Notes under the pieces: model-generated
Told to the model about the DNA's origin: nothing
The model's database searches: none
Seen by the model: the letters and a program-made list of their open reading frames with translations, nothing else
Position numbers and translations under genes: made by a program
Assembly (NCBI RefSeq): GCF_900166665.1
Contig: NZ_LT800494.1
Span: 920,928-976,000 of the forward strand
From: Cytobacillus gottheilii
GTDB lineage: Bacteria > Bacillota > Bacilli > Bacillales > Cytobacillaceae
Direction of reading: 5' to 3'
Length of the DNA: 55,073 nucleotides
Part shown: positions 36,123 through 44,991 of the stretch, one piece after another
Layout: every line of letters begins with the position of its first letter
How positions within the stretch are numbered: position 1 is the stretch's first letter

Positions 36123-37262
36123 ATGTTAGCCGTACATTTTGGCGGAGGAAATATTGGACGCGGCTTTATTGGAAAGCTTTTATCTGATGCAGGCTATGAA
36201 GTGGTTTTCGTTGATGTGAATGATGAAATCGTTGACCTTCTAAATGAAAAAAGGGAATACAAAGTAGTGCTGGCTGCAGATCAAAGTGAAGAAACGATTG
36301 TTAAAAATGTTAGAGCAATCAACAGCAAAACAAACAGTGATGAGGTCATTTCAACAATTGCGAAGGCTGATTTAGTGACAACTGCAGTTGGACCAACTGT
36401 ACTTGGAATTATTGCTAATTTAGTTCGTGATGGATTAAAGATGAGAATCGAAGCAAATCCTAATCCATTAAATATTATTGCTTGTGAGAATATGATTGGC
36501 GGCAGCAGTTTCTTAAAAGAGAAGGTATATGAATCAATTAATTCAGATCAAGCAGAAAAATTTGATCAATTGTTTGCTTTCCCTAACGCGGCTGTTGACC
36601 GAATTGTTCCTCTTCAAACGAACGAAGATAAACTAATGGTGCTAGTTGAACCATTTTTTGAGTGGGCTGTAGATCAATCAATGATGATCGGAGAGGTGCC
36701 TGCCATTGAAGGTGTTACCTTTGTCGATGATTTAAGTCCATATATTGAACGCAAATTGTTTACAGTGAATACAGGTCATGCTGCTGCGGCATATTTAGGA
36801 TATGAGGCTGGTTTAAAAACAATTAAAGATGCAATGGAAGATGATCACGTACTTGAAGCAGTGAAAAATACGCTTCAGGAAACTGGTGCGGTTTTAGTAG
36901 AAAAGTACGGGTTCAATTCTGAAGAACACCAGCAATATATCAATAAAATTGTCGGCAGATTCAAGAATCCGCATATTAATGATGATATTACTCGTGTGGC
37001 AAGAGGACCGCTCCGCAAGCTTGGCCGAAATGACAGACTTGTGAGCCCTGCTGTTCAGTATATCCAATACTTAGAAAGGAGTCCTGAAAACTTAGCAAAA
37101 GTAATCGCTGCTGCTTTAAAATATGATGTTCAGGAAGACCCGGAAGCAGTGGAACTGCAAGAAAAGATTAAAGCAAATGGTTATGAGGAAACAATGGTGC
37201 AAGTATGCGGTCTCTCAAAGGACCATCCATTAGTAGAACAGGTATTAAAAAAGGTTAACTGA
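36123..37262 (+). CDS. mtlD: Mannitol-1-phosphate 5-dehydrogenase
   Basis: MtlD oxidises mannitol 1-phosphate to fructose 6-phosphate with NAD+. The N-terminal Rossmann motif HFGGGNIGRGFIG is at residues 5-17, and the C-terminal helical domain carries the mannitol dehydrogenase signature around KLFTVNTGHAAAAYLGY. The 379-residue length is near the family mean. It is coupled to mtlF by a single-base gap. The terminator at 37302 ends the operon. Confidence 0.96.
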   Translation: MLAVHFGGGNIGRGFIGKLLSDAGYEVVFVDVNDEIVDLLNEKREYKVVLAADQSEETIVKNVRAINSKTNSDEVISTIAKADLVTTAVGPTVLGIIANLVRDGLKMRIEANPNPLNIIACENMIGGSSFLKEKVYESINSDQAEKFDQLFAFPNAAVDRIVPLQTNEDKLMVLVEPFFEWAVDQSMMIGEVPAIEGVTFVDDLSPYIERKLFTVNTGHAAAAYLGYEAGLKTIKDAMEDDHVLEAVKNTLQETGAVLVEKYGFNSEEHQQYINKIVGRFKNPHINDDITRVARGPLRKLGRNDRLVSPAVQYIQYLERSPENLAKVIAAALKYDVQEDPEAVELQEKIKANGYEETMVQVCGLSKDHPLVEQVLKKVN

Positions 37263-37301
37263 ATCATGCAGGTAGATGATACATCTTCCTATTAAAAATT
37301 G

Positions 37302-37348
37302 AAGGCCGCTTTAAAGCTGATATATGAAGCTTTAAGCGGTCTTTTTTA
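37302..37348 (+). terminator. Intrinsic terminator of the mtl operon
   Basis: GGCCGCTTTAAAGCT pairs with AGCTTTAAGCGGTC in a long stem around GATATATGA, then T6. Confidence 0.88.
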
Positions 37349-37473
37349 TTGAGGTTTTGTATATTTGCAACATAGGTTTATGGATGTTTTTTTATAAAAG
37401 GAAAATTGATTTCCGGTTTACCCTGTCTGTTTTCTTGTATTTTTCATATGATAGAAATAAAGGAGGTTTTTGA

Positions 37474-38316
37474 ATGTCATTTATAGAAGAAATTGCTCCG
37501 TACGCCAAAAGAGTACAAGAGGAATCCAATATCTTAGCTTCTTTGTTAATTTCACAGGCTATTTTAGAATCTGCTTGGGGAAAGAGTAAGCTTGCACAAG
37601 AGGGGAAGAATCTATTCGGAATAAAGGGGACTTATAACGGACAGTCTGTGACAATGCCGACTTGGGAAGTAGTCAAAGGACAAAGAGTAGAAGTTCAAGC
37701 GGCATTCCGAAAGTATCCAAGCTGGTATGAGTCCTTTCAAGATCTGGCCAATCTCTATTTGAATGGCGTATCCTGGGATCGAAATAAGTATAAAAGGATT
37801 ATAGGAGAAGAAAACTACAGTGCTGCTGCCAATGCTGTACAATCCGCGGGATATGCTACAGATCCTAACTATGCCGAAAAGCTGATTAATATAATCGAGT
37901 CTCATCAACTTGTAAACTATGATGATGCCACACGTATTCCTCCCGTTCACACCCCAGCTGCACAGTCACAAAGATATTATAAAGTAGTACAAGCTATCCC
38001 TGGCTATTATACTGCTGAACATGCTAAAAAGCGTACAAGCCAGCGGATCGTCGTTAAAGAAGGAACATATATTGTTTTCAACGAAAGTCAAGGAATGATT
38101 AATATTACGTCAAAAAAAGGAATACCCGGATCCTGGATCAATCCAAGTGATCTCGAACTCACAGACAATCAGCCTATTTATCATCTTGTTACTGCGGGTG
38201 AAACGGTTTCTGAGCTTGCACTAAAATATGGGACTACTATTCAGAAAATCAGTTCTTTGAACACTTTGCAAAATGTGAACAAGATTTATATTGGGCAAAA
38301 ATTAAGGGTTAAATAA
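37474..38316 (+). CDS. N-acetylglucosaminidase with C-terminal LysM, no signal peptide
   Basis: The 280-residue protein has an N-terminal glucosaminidase domain of the LytG/FlgJ type (about 5-150; SLLISQAILESAWGKSKLAQEG with catalytic Glu, LFGIKG, YPSWYESFQDLA), a middle SH3-like segment (about 165-230) and a LysM repeat (about 235-280; YHLVTAGETVSELALKYGTT). It should cleave peptidoglycan between GlcNAc and MurNAc. No signal peptide or membrane segment precedes the domain, so export must be non-classical or the enzyme acts after lysis. AAAGGAGG is eight bases before ATG. No holin gene is near. Confidence 0.9.
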   Translation: MSFIEEIAPYAKRVQEESNILASLLISQAILESAWGKSKLAQEGKNLFGIKGTYNGQSVTMPTWEVVKGQRVEVQAAFRKYPSWYESFQDLANLYLNGVSWDRNKYKRIIGEENYSAAANAVQSAGYATDPNYAEKLINIIESHQLVNYDDATRIPPVHTPAAQSQRYYKVVQAIPGYYTAEHAKKRTSQRIVVKEGTYIVFNESQGMINITSKKGIPGSWINPSDLELTDNQPIYHLVTAGETVSELALKYGTTIQKISSLNTLQNVNKIYIGQKLRVK

Positions 38317-38424
38317 CCCGGATGCTGATTTTAGGAGACTGTGTTCACTCGTCTGAACATAAAGATTTGAGAACCATTGTCTGCCTTGAAATTTTAGAGA
38401 TTGCAATAAGTAATGAGGAGCCTA

Positions 38425-38571
38425 TTATTCCATGTGGGCTTCTTTTACTTCAGAATGATGAACGAGGATCACTTGACCTGTTTGCTGGTCCATCAATTCC
38501 CAGTATCCAGATTGATACTTAAAGAGCACTTCGTATTTATCGCCTTTATAATCAACATGTTCAGCAGTCAT
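38425..38571 (-). CDS. Small conserved-looking 48-residue protein
   Basis: A 48-codon frame on the minus strand starts at ATG 38571 with GCGGAGGAAATACCAAT upstream, a strong ribosome binding site. The peptide (MTAEHVDYKGDKYEVLF, then YWELMDQQTGQVILVHHSEV) is hydrophilic, aromatic and predicted to be beta-rich, like a small DUF. No signal peptide or membrane segment. No family is recognised by me. It lies between the glucosaminidase and catalase genes, transcribed against both. Confidence 0.7.
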   Translation of the reverse strand: MTAEHVDYKGDKYEVLFKYQSGYWELMDQQTGQVILVHHSEVKEAHME

Positions 38572-38831
38572 ATTGGTATTTCCTCCGCAAATGTATAGGT
38601 CTATATAATGATTTTATAACCGTTTTAAAAATCAAGGAGATGGCAAAAAAGTCGAATTTTCATGAATAATAGCGAGTTTTAGGGAATATTCTCAGTTTTT
38701 CTACAATATTATAACTTTAGGAATATTTTATAAGTCTAGAAGATTGAAAGGTTTATTGCCTGAGGACATACACCTCTAGATCAGTCCCTAATATACTGAT
38801 TCTGTTATGACAAATAAATAGGGGTGTGTCT

Positions 38832-39692
38832 ATGTTTTTTCATAAAAAGGAACTGCAATATCATGCAAAGCCGGAAAGACCTGATCCGATTTTTGCTCGT
38901 CAGCTTCAAGAAGTATTAGGCGGCCAATGGGGAGAAATTTCTGTAGCTATGCAATATTTATTTCAAGGCTGGAATGTAAGAGGAAATGGAAAATATAAAG
39001 ACTTATTGATGGATACTGGTGCAGAAGAGCTTGCACATATTGAAATGCTTGCAACAATGATCGCACGCCTTTTGGATGGAGCACCTGTTGGCGATTTAGA
39101 AACAGCTGCAAAAGATCCGGTTATTGGTGCTATTTTAGGCGGTATGAACCCGCAGCATGCTATCGTTTCTGGGTTAGGTGCAATGCCTGCAGACTCTATG
39201 GGTAACCGCTGGACAGCAAATTATATTATCGCTAGCGGTAACTTATTGGCTGACTTTAGAATGAATTTAACAGCAGAGTCACAGGGACGTCTGCAGGTTT
39301 CAAGACTTTATGCTGCTACGAATGACCGCGGTGTTAAAGATATGCTTTCCTGGTTAATTGCCCGTGATACAATGCACCAAAATCAATGGCTTGCTGCTAT
39401 TAAAGAATTGGAAGCAAAAGAAAATGTTGTCGTACCTAGTACATTCCCGCGTGAATTAGAAAAGCAGGAAGTAGCTTATACATTATTTAACTTCTCAGAA
39501 GGAAACGAAAGTGCAACAGGACGTTGGGCACACGGTAAGAGCATGGATGGACTTGGAACATTTAATTATGTAGAAAACCCTGTCCCACTTGCGAATAAAC
39601 CGAAGTTAAAGCCTGCTCCAGAATATATATTTGACACTCCTCCAGCGGTTGTAAAAGGAAGAGATGAACAGATTCCTCCAAATTTAATCTAA
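38832..39692 (+). CDS. Manganese catalase
   Basis: This 286-residue non-heme catalase removes hydrogen peroxide using a dimanganese centre. The metal-binding features are visible: the first Glu in the helix with QWGEISVAMQYLFQG, then DTGAEELAHIEMLATMIARLLDG with the ExxH pair, and MLSWLIARDTMHQNQWLAAIKELE with the second Glu/His set. ATG 38832 has AGGGGTG five bases ahead; GTG 38826 is in frame but inside the site. The relative in B. subtilis is YdbD, and CotJC belongs to the same family. A terminator follows. Confidence 0.94.
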   Translation: MFFHKKELQYHAKPERPDPIFARQLQEVLGGQWGEISVAMQYLFQGWNVRGNGKYKDLLMDTGAEELAHIEMLATMIARLLDGAPVGDLETAAKDPVIGAILGGMNPQHAIVSGLGAMPADSMGNRWTANYIIASGNLLADFRMNLTAESQGRLQVSRLYAATNDRGVKDMLSWLIARDTMHQNQWLAAIKELEAKENVVVPSTFPRELEKQEVAYTLFNFSEGNESATGRWAHGKSMDGLGTFNYVENPVPLANKPKLKPAPEYIFDTPPAVVKGRDEQIPPNLI

Positions 39693-39700
39693 TGTAAGAG

Positions 39701-39734
39701 ATGACCGCCTATTTGCAGATGGCGGTTTTTTTGT
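39701..39734 (+). terminator. Intrinsic terminator after catalase
   Basis: GACCGCC pairs with GGCGGT(T) around ATTTGCAGAT and is followed by T7. Confidence 0.85.
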
Positions 39735-39860
39735 ATATGTGTAATGTGGATTTCAGATTAGATACCCGGTGCGAGTAAACATTCTGACAGTTATTAATAT
39801 GAGTAAAATAAATATGATTTTGTGAATATATGTGCTAAATTATAAACGTACATAGAAAAC

Positions 39861-39998
39861 ACTTCGGGGCAAGGTGAAAATCCTTACCGGCGGTGATCGA
39901 GCGTGCATGCCTCGTTAGTCCGTGACCCGGCTTCCTTTGGAAGACGGTGGAGCTGGTGTAAATCCGGCACCGACAGTGAAAGTCTGGATGGGAGAAGT
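39861..39998 (+). ncRNA. FMN riboswitch (RFN element)
   Basis: The aptamer shows the canonical FMN core: ACTTCGGGGCAAGGTGAAAA, then CCTTACCGGCGGTGATC, then TTAGTCCGTGACCCGGC, then GGTGGAGCTGGTGTAAATCCGGCACCGACAGT, and closes with GGATGGGAGAAGT. P1 pairs ACTTC (39861) with GAAGT (39998). It controls the rib operon together with the terminator at 40048. FMN binding would favour that terminator and lower riboflavin synthesis. Confidence 0.97.
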
Positions 39999-40047
39999 TG
40001 TCTTTATATGTACAATGCTCAGGTGAAATATGCCCTCTTTTAGAGAA

Positions 40048-40088
40048 GCTTGTCTTTTCCCAATGGATAAAAGACCAAGTTTTTATTT
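40048..40088 (+). terminator. Riboswitch-controlled terminator in the rib leader
   Basis: CTTGTCTTTT pairs with AAAAGACCAAG with one bulged base around CCCAATGGAT, then a T5 tract. It lies 50 bases after the aptamer, the expected expression platform. Confidence 0.75.
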
Positions 40089-40264
40089 GCTATATTATAT
40101 TTGCATAGGCTGGCAAAGAGATAATGGAATCTAGTTAGTTTCTATTTGCTGATAAGTTGATCTTTTGCAGAAGAAAAGGTAATGTTATTCTTCTTGCACT
40201 GGTTTTCTTTCAGTATGTCCTTTATCTTAATTTGTGCTTGCCATTTCTAAAAGGAGGGGTGCGA

Positions 40265-41368
40265 TTGAATGATGAATATTATATGAGAATAGCGCTTGAT
40301 CTAGCGATAACTGCTGAGGGACAAACATCTCCAAACCCTCTTGTTGGTGCTGTGTGTGTGAAAGATGGCCAGATTATAGGTACTGGTGCGCATCTAAAAG
40401 CCGGGACACCACATGCAGAAGTCCATGCCCTTACAATGGCGCATGATCGTGCAAAAGGAGCAGATCTTTATGTCACCCTTGAACCGTGTGCACATAGAGG
40501 CAAAACACCTCCTTGTACAAATCTCATTATAAATAGCGGTATTCGCCGTGTTGTTATTGCCTGTACTGATCCGAATCCTTTAGTAAAAGGAAAAGGAATT
40601 TCCCAGCTGAAACAAGCAGGAATTGAAGTAGTTACAGGCGTTTTAGAAAAAGAGGCAGCATTTTTAAACCGAGCATTTTTTCACTATATCCAATACGGTA
40701 CTCCATATGTCACCTTAAAAGCAGCCGCCACTCTCGATGGCCGGATTGCTGCATCATCAGGAGATAGCAAATGGATCACATCCAGAGAAGCTAGGGAAGA
40801 TGTCCATTATCTTCGCCATATCCATGATGCCATCCTAGTAGGCGCACAAACCGTTATTGCTGATAACCCTTTCCTCACCACCCGTTTGCCCCATGGTGGA
40901 AAGAATCCCATTCGAATTGTTTTAGACCGGCGCTTACAGACGCCAAAATCAGCAAATGTCGTAACAGACGAAGCTGCAAAGACGATTATTTTTACGCAAG
41001 TTCCTTTGGAAGAGCAAAATGAGCAATACGATTCTAGTTTTGTTCATATAGAAGTTATTCCGAAGGCGCAGGCTTTTTTACCGTCTGTATTAAAGTATTT
41101 AGGCGGTATTGGTGTGATGACATTATTGGTAGAAGGGGGAAGCCGTGTTCATTCAAGCTTTGTTGATGAGAACCTGGCGGACGAATTTTACTTATACCTT
41201 GCACCAAAACTTATTGGCAATGGAACATCCTTTTTAAACAGCGAAAAAAGAAACTGGATGAAAGATAGTGAGAATTTGCATATTTTGGATGTGCAAACAT
41301 TCGGACTAGATTTACGTCTGCATGCACAGTTTCAAAAGGAGGAATCTGCTTCTTGTTTACTGGAATAG
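40265..41368 (+). CDS. ribD: Bifunctional diaminohydroxyphosphoribosylaminopyrimidine deaminase/reductase
   Basis: RibD catalyses the second and third steps of riboflavin synthesis. The deaminase domain (about 1-145) has zinc ligands in HAEVHAL and EPCAHRGKTPPC; the reductase domain (about 148-365) begins TLKAAATLDGRIAA. TTG 40265 was chosen because AAAGGAGG is seven bases upstream and the 367-residue length fits the family; the frame stays open 36 codons further up to 40157, where no homology is expected. It overlaps ribE by 16 bases. Confidence 0.95.
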   Translation: MNDEYYMRIALDLAITAEGQTSPNPLVGAVCVKDGQIIGTGAHLKAGTPHAEVHALTMAHDRAKGADLYVTLEPCAHRGKTPPCTNLIINSGIRRVVIACTDPNPLVKGKGISQLKQAGIEVVTGVLEKEAAFLNRAFFHYIQYGTPYVTLKAAATLDGRIAASSGDSKWITSREAREDVHYLRHIHDAILVGAQTVIADNPFLTTRLPHGGKNPIRIVLDRRLQTPKSANVVTDEAAKTIIFTQVPLEEQNEQYDSSFVHIEVIPKAQAFLPSVLKYLGGIGVMTLLVEGGSRVHSSFVDENLADEFYLYLAPKLIGNGTSFLNSEKRNWMKDSENLHILDVQTFGLDLRLHAQFQKEESASCLLE

Positions 41369-41997
41369 TAGAAGAAATCGGTATAATTTCAGGCATACAT
41401 CATGAACAGGACGCAATGAAGCTAACGGTTCAATGTGAGAAGGTGCTTGAAGATGTAAAGATTGGCGACAGTATTGCCGTAAACGGTGTTTGCTTAACGG
41501 TTGCCTCATATGAAACCAATTCCTTCACTGCCGATCTAATGCCTGAAACGTTAAAATCTACTGCTCTTCATACCTTATATGTTGGCAATAGAGTGAATCT
41601 TGAACGAGCAATGCTGGCGAACGGCCGATTTGGCGGTCATATTGTTTCAGGTCATATCGATGCAACTGGAAAAATTAATAGAATTAATCACAGAGGTAAT
41701 GCTCTATATTTGGAAATTGGAATTGCAAAACAATGGCAGCGTTATTTTATACTAAAAGGTTCGGTTGCTGTTGACGGTACATCCCTAACCGTATTTGGTG
41801 TGCACGAGGATCACTTTGTGATTTCCCTTATACCAACAACACAGATGGATTCTATATTGGGATCCAAGCAAGTCGGTGACCTCGTAAATATTGAATGTGA
41901 TATGTTAGCCAAATATACGGAAAAATTGCTTCATTATGAAAATACAACTACTACTAATCTGACAGCTGAAATGCTGACAAGAAATGGCTTTTTATAA
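41353..41997 (+). CDS. ribE: Riboflavin synthase alpha subunit
   Basis: RibE dismutates 6,7-dimethyl-8-ribityllumazine to riboflavin. The 214-residue protein has two repeated lumazine-binding domains, each with the start pattern [10 protein letters not shown] and [19 protein letters not shown], and the second with [10 protein letters not shown]. The start is TTG 41353, with AAAGGAGG ten bases upstream inside the end of ribD, implying coupling. It precedes ribBA by 17 bases. Confidence 0.95.
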   Translation: MFTGIVEEIGIISGIHHEQDAMKLTVQCEKVLEDVKIGDSIAVNGVCLTVASYETNSFTADLMPETLKSTALHTLYVGNRVNLERAMLANGRFGGHIVSGHIDATGKINRINHRGNALYLEIGIAKQWQRYFILKGSVAVDGTSLTVFGVHEDHFVISLIPTTQMDSILGSKQVGDLVNIECDMLAKYTEKLLHYENTTTTNLTAEMLTRNGFL

Positions 41998-42013
41998 AAA
42001 GGAGTGCGGACAC

Positions 42014-43201
42014 ATGTATGCTTCAGTTGAAAAAGCAATAGAAGAGCTAAAGAAAGGGAAGGCCATTATTGTCGTAGATGATGAACAGCGCGAGAATGAA
42101 GGTGATTTCATCGCACTTGGAGAATTTGCTACACCTGAAATGATCAATTTTATGGCAACGGAGGGCAAAGGGCTTATTTGTGTTCCAATTACTGAAGAAA
42201 AGGCAGAGCAGCTTGAATTACCTTTAATGACAGCACAGAATACAGATTCTCATGGAACAGCCTTTACGATTAGCATCGATCATTCTTCCAGCCATACTGG
42301 TATTTCTGCATTTGAACGTTCTGAAACCGTTCAAAAAATGATGGAAACCTCTGCTGCGGGAAAAGATTTTAAAAAACCAGGTCATATATTTCCTCTTATT
42401 GCCCAAACAGGAGGCGTATTAAAACGAGCAGGGCACACAGAGGCCGCCGTTGATTTAGCCAGATTAGCCGGCTCTGAACCTGTTGGGGTTATTTGCGAAA
42501 TTATGAATAGTGATGGCACGATGGCCAGAGGACCTCAGCTTAAAGATATCGCTGAGAAGTTTGATCTTGTGATTTTAACAATTGAAGAATTGATCGCTTA
42601 TCGACGTCAAAAAGAGCAGTTAATTGAAAAAGTCGTGGAGATTACTTTGCCAACTGACTTCGGTTTGTTCAGAGCGGTGACATTTACAGAAGTTTTGACA
42701 GGCCAAGAACATATTGCCCTTGTCAAAGGAGAGGTCAAAGGAAAGTCAGATGTTCTAGTTAGAGTACATTCTGAATGCCTGACTGGTGATGTATTTGGCT
42801 CTTTTCGCTGCGACTGCGGACCGCAGCTTCACGCTGCAATGGCTCAAATTGAAGCTGAAGGGCAAGGAGTCCTACTCTATATGAGGCAGGAAGGCAGAGG
42901 GATCGGTCTCGTCAATAAGATGAAAGCATATAAGCTGCAGGAAGAAGGATATGATACGGTTCAAGCAAACGAAAAGCTTGGCTTTGCTCCTGACCTGCGC
43001 GACTATGGTATTGGTGCTCAAATTTTACGAGATTTAGGTCTTTCATCCATTCGCCTTTTAACGAATAACCCAAGAAAAATTGCTGGAATAGAAGGACATG
43101 GATTAAAGGTAACGGACCGTATGCCTATTCAGATGCCTGTAAGGGAAGAAAATGCTTTATATATGCAAGTGAAGAAGGAAAAAATGGGGCATCTTTTTTA
43201 A
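42014..43201 (+). CDS. ribBA: Bifunctional DHBP synthase/GTP cyclohydrolase II
   Basis: The 395-residue enzyme supplies both riboflavin precursors. The N-terminal RibB domain (about 1-200; [48 protein letters not shown]) makes 3,4-dihydroxy-2-butanone 4-phosphate. The RibA domain (about 205-395) opens GTP, with the zinc cysteines in [19 protein letters not shown] and the basic [12 protein letters not shown] 42014 follows AAAAGGAG; an in-frame ATG at 41984 lies within ribE's last codons and has no site. Confidence 0.96.
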   Translation: MYASVEKAIEELKKGKAIIVVDDEQRENEGDFIALGEFATPEMINFMATEGKGLICVPITEEKAEQLELPLMTAQNTDSHGTAFTISIDHSSSHTGISAFERSETVQKMMETSAAGKDFKKPGHIFPLIAQTGGVLKRAGHTEAAVDLARLAGSEPVGVICEIMNSDGTMARGPQLKDIAEKFDLVILTIEELIAYRRQKEQLIEKVVEITLPTDFGLFRAVTFTEVLTGQEHIALVKGEVKGKSDVLVRVHSECLTGDVFGSFRCDCGPQLHAAMAQIEAEGQGVLLYMRQEGRGIGLVNKMKAYKLQEEGYDTVQANEKLGFAPDLRDYGIGAQILRDLGLSSIRLLTNNPRKIAGIEGHGLKVTDRMPIQMPVREENALYMQVKKEKMGHLF

Positions 43202-43248
43202 ATGATAATTTATTTGTTCGTAAAAAATAAAATTCAAGGAGAATATAA

Positions 43249-43713
43249 ATGACAATTATACATGAAGGTAATTTAATAGGTACGGATCTAAAAATAGGAA
43301 TTGTAGTTTCCAGGTTTAATGAATTTATTACAAGTAAATTGCTGGGAGCAGCTGAAGATGCTTTAAAGAGACATGGCGTAAGTGATGACAATATTGAGGT
43401 GGCGTGGGTGCCTGGAGCGTATGAAATTCCATTAGTTGCAAAGAAAATGGCAGCATCTCAAAAATATGATGCCATTGTAACGCTCGGAACAGTTATTCGC
43501 GGAGCTACTCCCCACTTTGATTATGTTTGCAGTGAAGTAGCTAAAGGAGTTGCTGCAATCAATATGCAAGAGGGCATACCAGTTATATTTGGTGTATTAA
43601 CAACGAATACGATTGAGCAAGCAATTGAAAGAGCGGGGACAAAAGCAGGAAATAAAGGCTGGGATTCGGCAACATCAGCCATTGAAATGGCAAATTTAAT
43701 GAAGAAGTTTTAA
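43249..43713 (+). CDS. ribH: 6,7-dimethyl-8-ribityllumazine synthase
   Basis: RibH condenses the two precursors to lumazine and normally forms icosahedral shells with riboflavin synthase inside. The 154-residue protein has [39 protein letters not shown] with catalytic His, and GVLTTNT. AAGGAG lies seven bases before the ATG. It is the last gene of the rib operon; a terminator is downstream at 43848. Confidence 0.96.
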   Translation: MTIIHEGNLIGTDLKIGIVVSRFNEFITSKLLGAAEDALKRHGVSDDNIEVAWVPGAYEIPLVAKKMAASQKYDAIVTLGTVIRGATPHFDYVCSEVAKGVAAINMQEGIPVIFGVLTTNTIEQAIERAGTKAGNKGWDSATSAIEMANLMKKF

Positions 43714-43845
43714 GGGAGAAACAGGTGTATTAATGGTAAATCAGGCTATAAGTCTGATCACATCTACAGGTAATCAATGTTTATTGAATTTACCGAAGTT
43801 CTAGAAGAGAAATTAAACTGGGTTTAGCCAACGGTAATATCTGCA

Positions 43846-43886
43846 GAAAAAAGAGCATTGAAGATTTTTTCAATGCTCTTTTTTAT
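43846..43886 (+). terminator. Intrinsic terminator of the rib operon
   Basis: AAAAGAGCATTGAA pairs with TTCAATGCTCTTTT around GATTTT, with T tract. The 190 bases from here to the EAL gene show no further feature. Confidence 0.85.
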
Positions 43887-44075
43887 ATCCACAAAGAGTA
43901 TAAATTAGTAGTCGGGAAAAAACAGCCGTGAGCAATTATTTAGGATAAATTGACCTATGCCATAGAAGCGTTTCTTATTTTTTCCTTACAGAAAATTAGT
44001 CTATTTTTAACAATGACTTAATAAATGAAGATTAATATAGGATATAATTCCTATAATTTAAAGAAGGTGCACCAA

Positions 44076-44936
44076 ATGAATCAACAATTATTGCATAAGA
44101 TGGAATCTGGCACTATATCCTCATACTTAAAATATTTAAACAGCAGAAGAAAAAAAGAGGTTTTATATTATAGGAGATTTAGAGAGTCTAAAAACATTAT
44201 AAGTAATGAATTAATACATACTTTTTTTCAGCCTATTTTAGACCTGAAAACAGGAAATACGATTGGATACGAAACATTAAATCGTCCTGTCCGTACAAAA
44301 TTATTCTCGACTACCGAGAGTTTTTATGAGTTTATTGGCCAAACGGATCAAGTATTTTTATTTGAGTGTTTCTTAAGAAACCTTGCATTAAAACGCTATA
44401 TTGACCGGTTACATGAATGTGAGGAAAAAAATGATCTTTTAATTTTTGTAAATATCCATCCAAATGTGTTACTTGACAATAATTACCATGCGGGAGAAAC
44501 ATTACAGTTGTTAAGGGAATTAAATATAGCACCTGAACAAGTTGTGTTTGAACTTACTGAAAAAAGTGCGGTTACAGATTTTTGTTTATTTGAAAAAGTG
44601 CTTGACCATTATCGCTCTCAGGGGTTTAGAATTGCTATTGATGATGTGGGATCGGGTTACAATAGCTTAAAAACGTTAGTGTACTTAAAGCCAGAATTTA
44701 TTAAATTGGATAAATCATTAATTCAATTCATTGATCAAAACGAAGAGCAAAAACAGCTTGTTTCACTAATCCTTGAATATGCAAATAGGAGTAACACTAA
44801 AATCATCGCAGAAGGTATTGAGAGAATAGAAGAACTTTCGTATATCCGAGAAAAAGGTGTTCATTTTGGACAAGGGTATTTGTTAGGAAAACCAAAGATG
44901 GAAATAACTAAAGGCACCCTCTCAGATACAAATTGA
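44076..44936 (+). CDS. EAL-domain cyclic di-GMP phosphodiesterase
   Basis: The 286-residue protein is almost all EAL domain (about 48-280). Catalytic and metal residues are intact: Glu66 (YETL in place of EAL), Asn126 (FVNIHP), Glu159 (ELTE), Asp189/Asp190 (IDDVGSG), Lys210 (IKLDKSLI), Glu246 (AEGIE). Hydrolysis of cyclic di-GMP to pGpG is therefore expected. ATG 44076 has GAAGGTG seven bases upstream; the in-frame start at 44025 has none. It ends 56 bases before the CBS-GGDEF gene, in another frame. The N-terminal 47 residues are basic and not a known domain. Confidence 0.85.
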   Translation: MNQQLLHKMESGTISSYLKYLNSRRKKEVLYYRRFRESKNIISNELIHTFFQPILDLKTGNTIGYETLNRPVRTKLFSTTESFYEFIGQTDQVFLFECFLRNLALKRYIDRLHECEEKNDLLIFVNIHPNVLLDNNYHAGETLQLLRELNIAPEQVVFELTEKSAVTDFCLFEKVLDHYRSQGFRIAIDDVGSGYNSLKTLVYLKPEFIKLDKSLIQFIDQNEEQKQLVSLILEYANRSNTKIIAEGIERIEELSYIREKGVHFGQGYLLGKPKMEITKGTLSDTN

Positions 44937-44991
44937 TGATTTAAATTATATGAATAAAGAGAAATGGCAGGAAAGTATAGAAGGTGATGGA

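Noticed and set aside
37474..38316. Prophage remnant with endolysin
   Set aside because: The glucosaminidase lacks a signal peptide as endolysins do, but no holin, integrase or structural genes lie near it.
43733..43804. 23-codon frame with AGGTG upstream after ribH
   Set aside because: Very short, followed closely by the rib terminator, and the composition is not informative.
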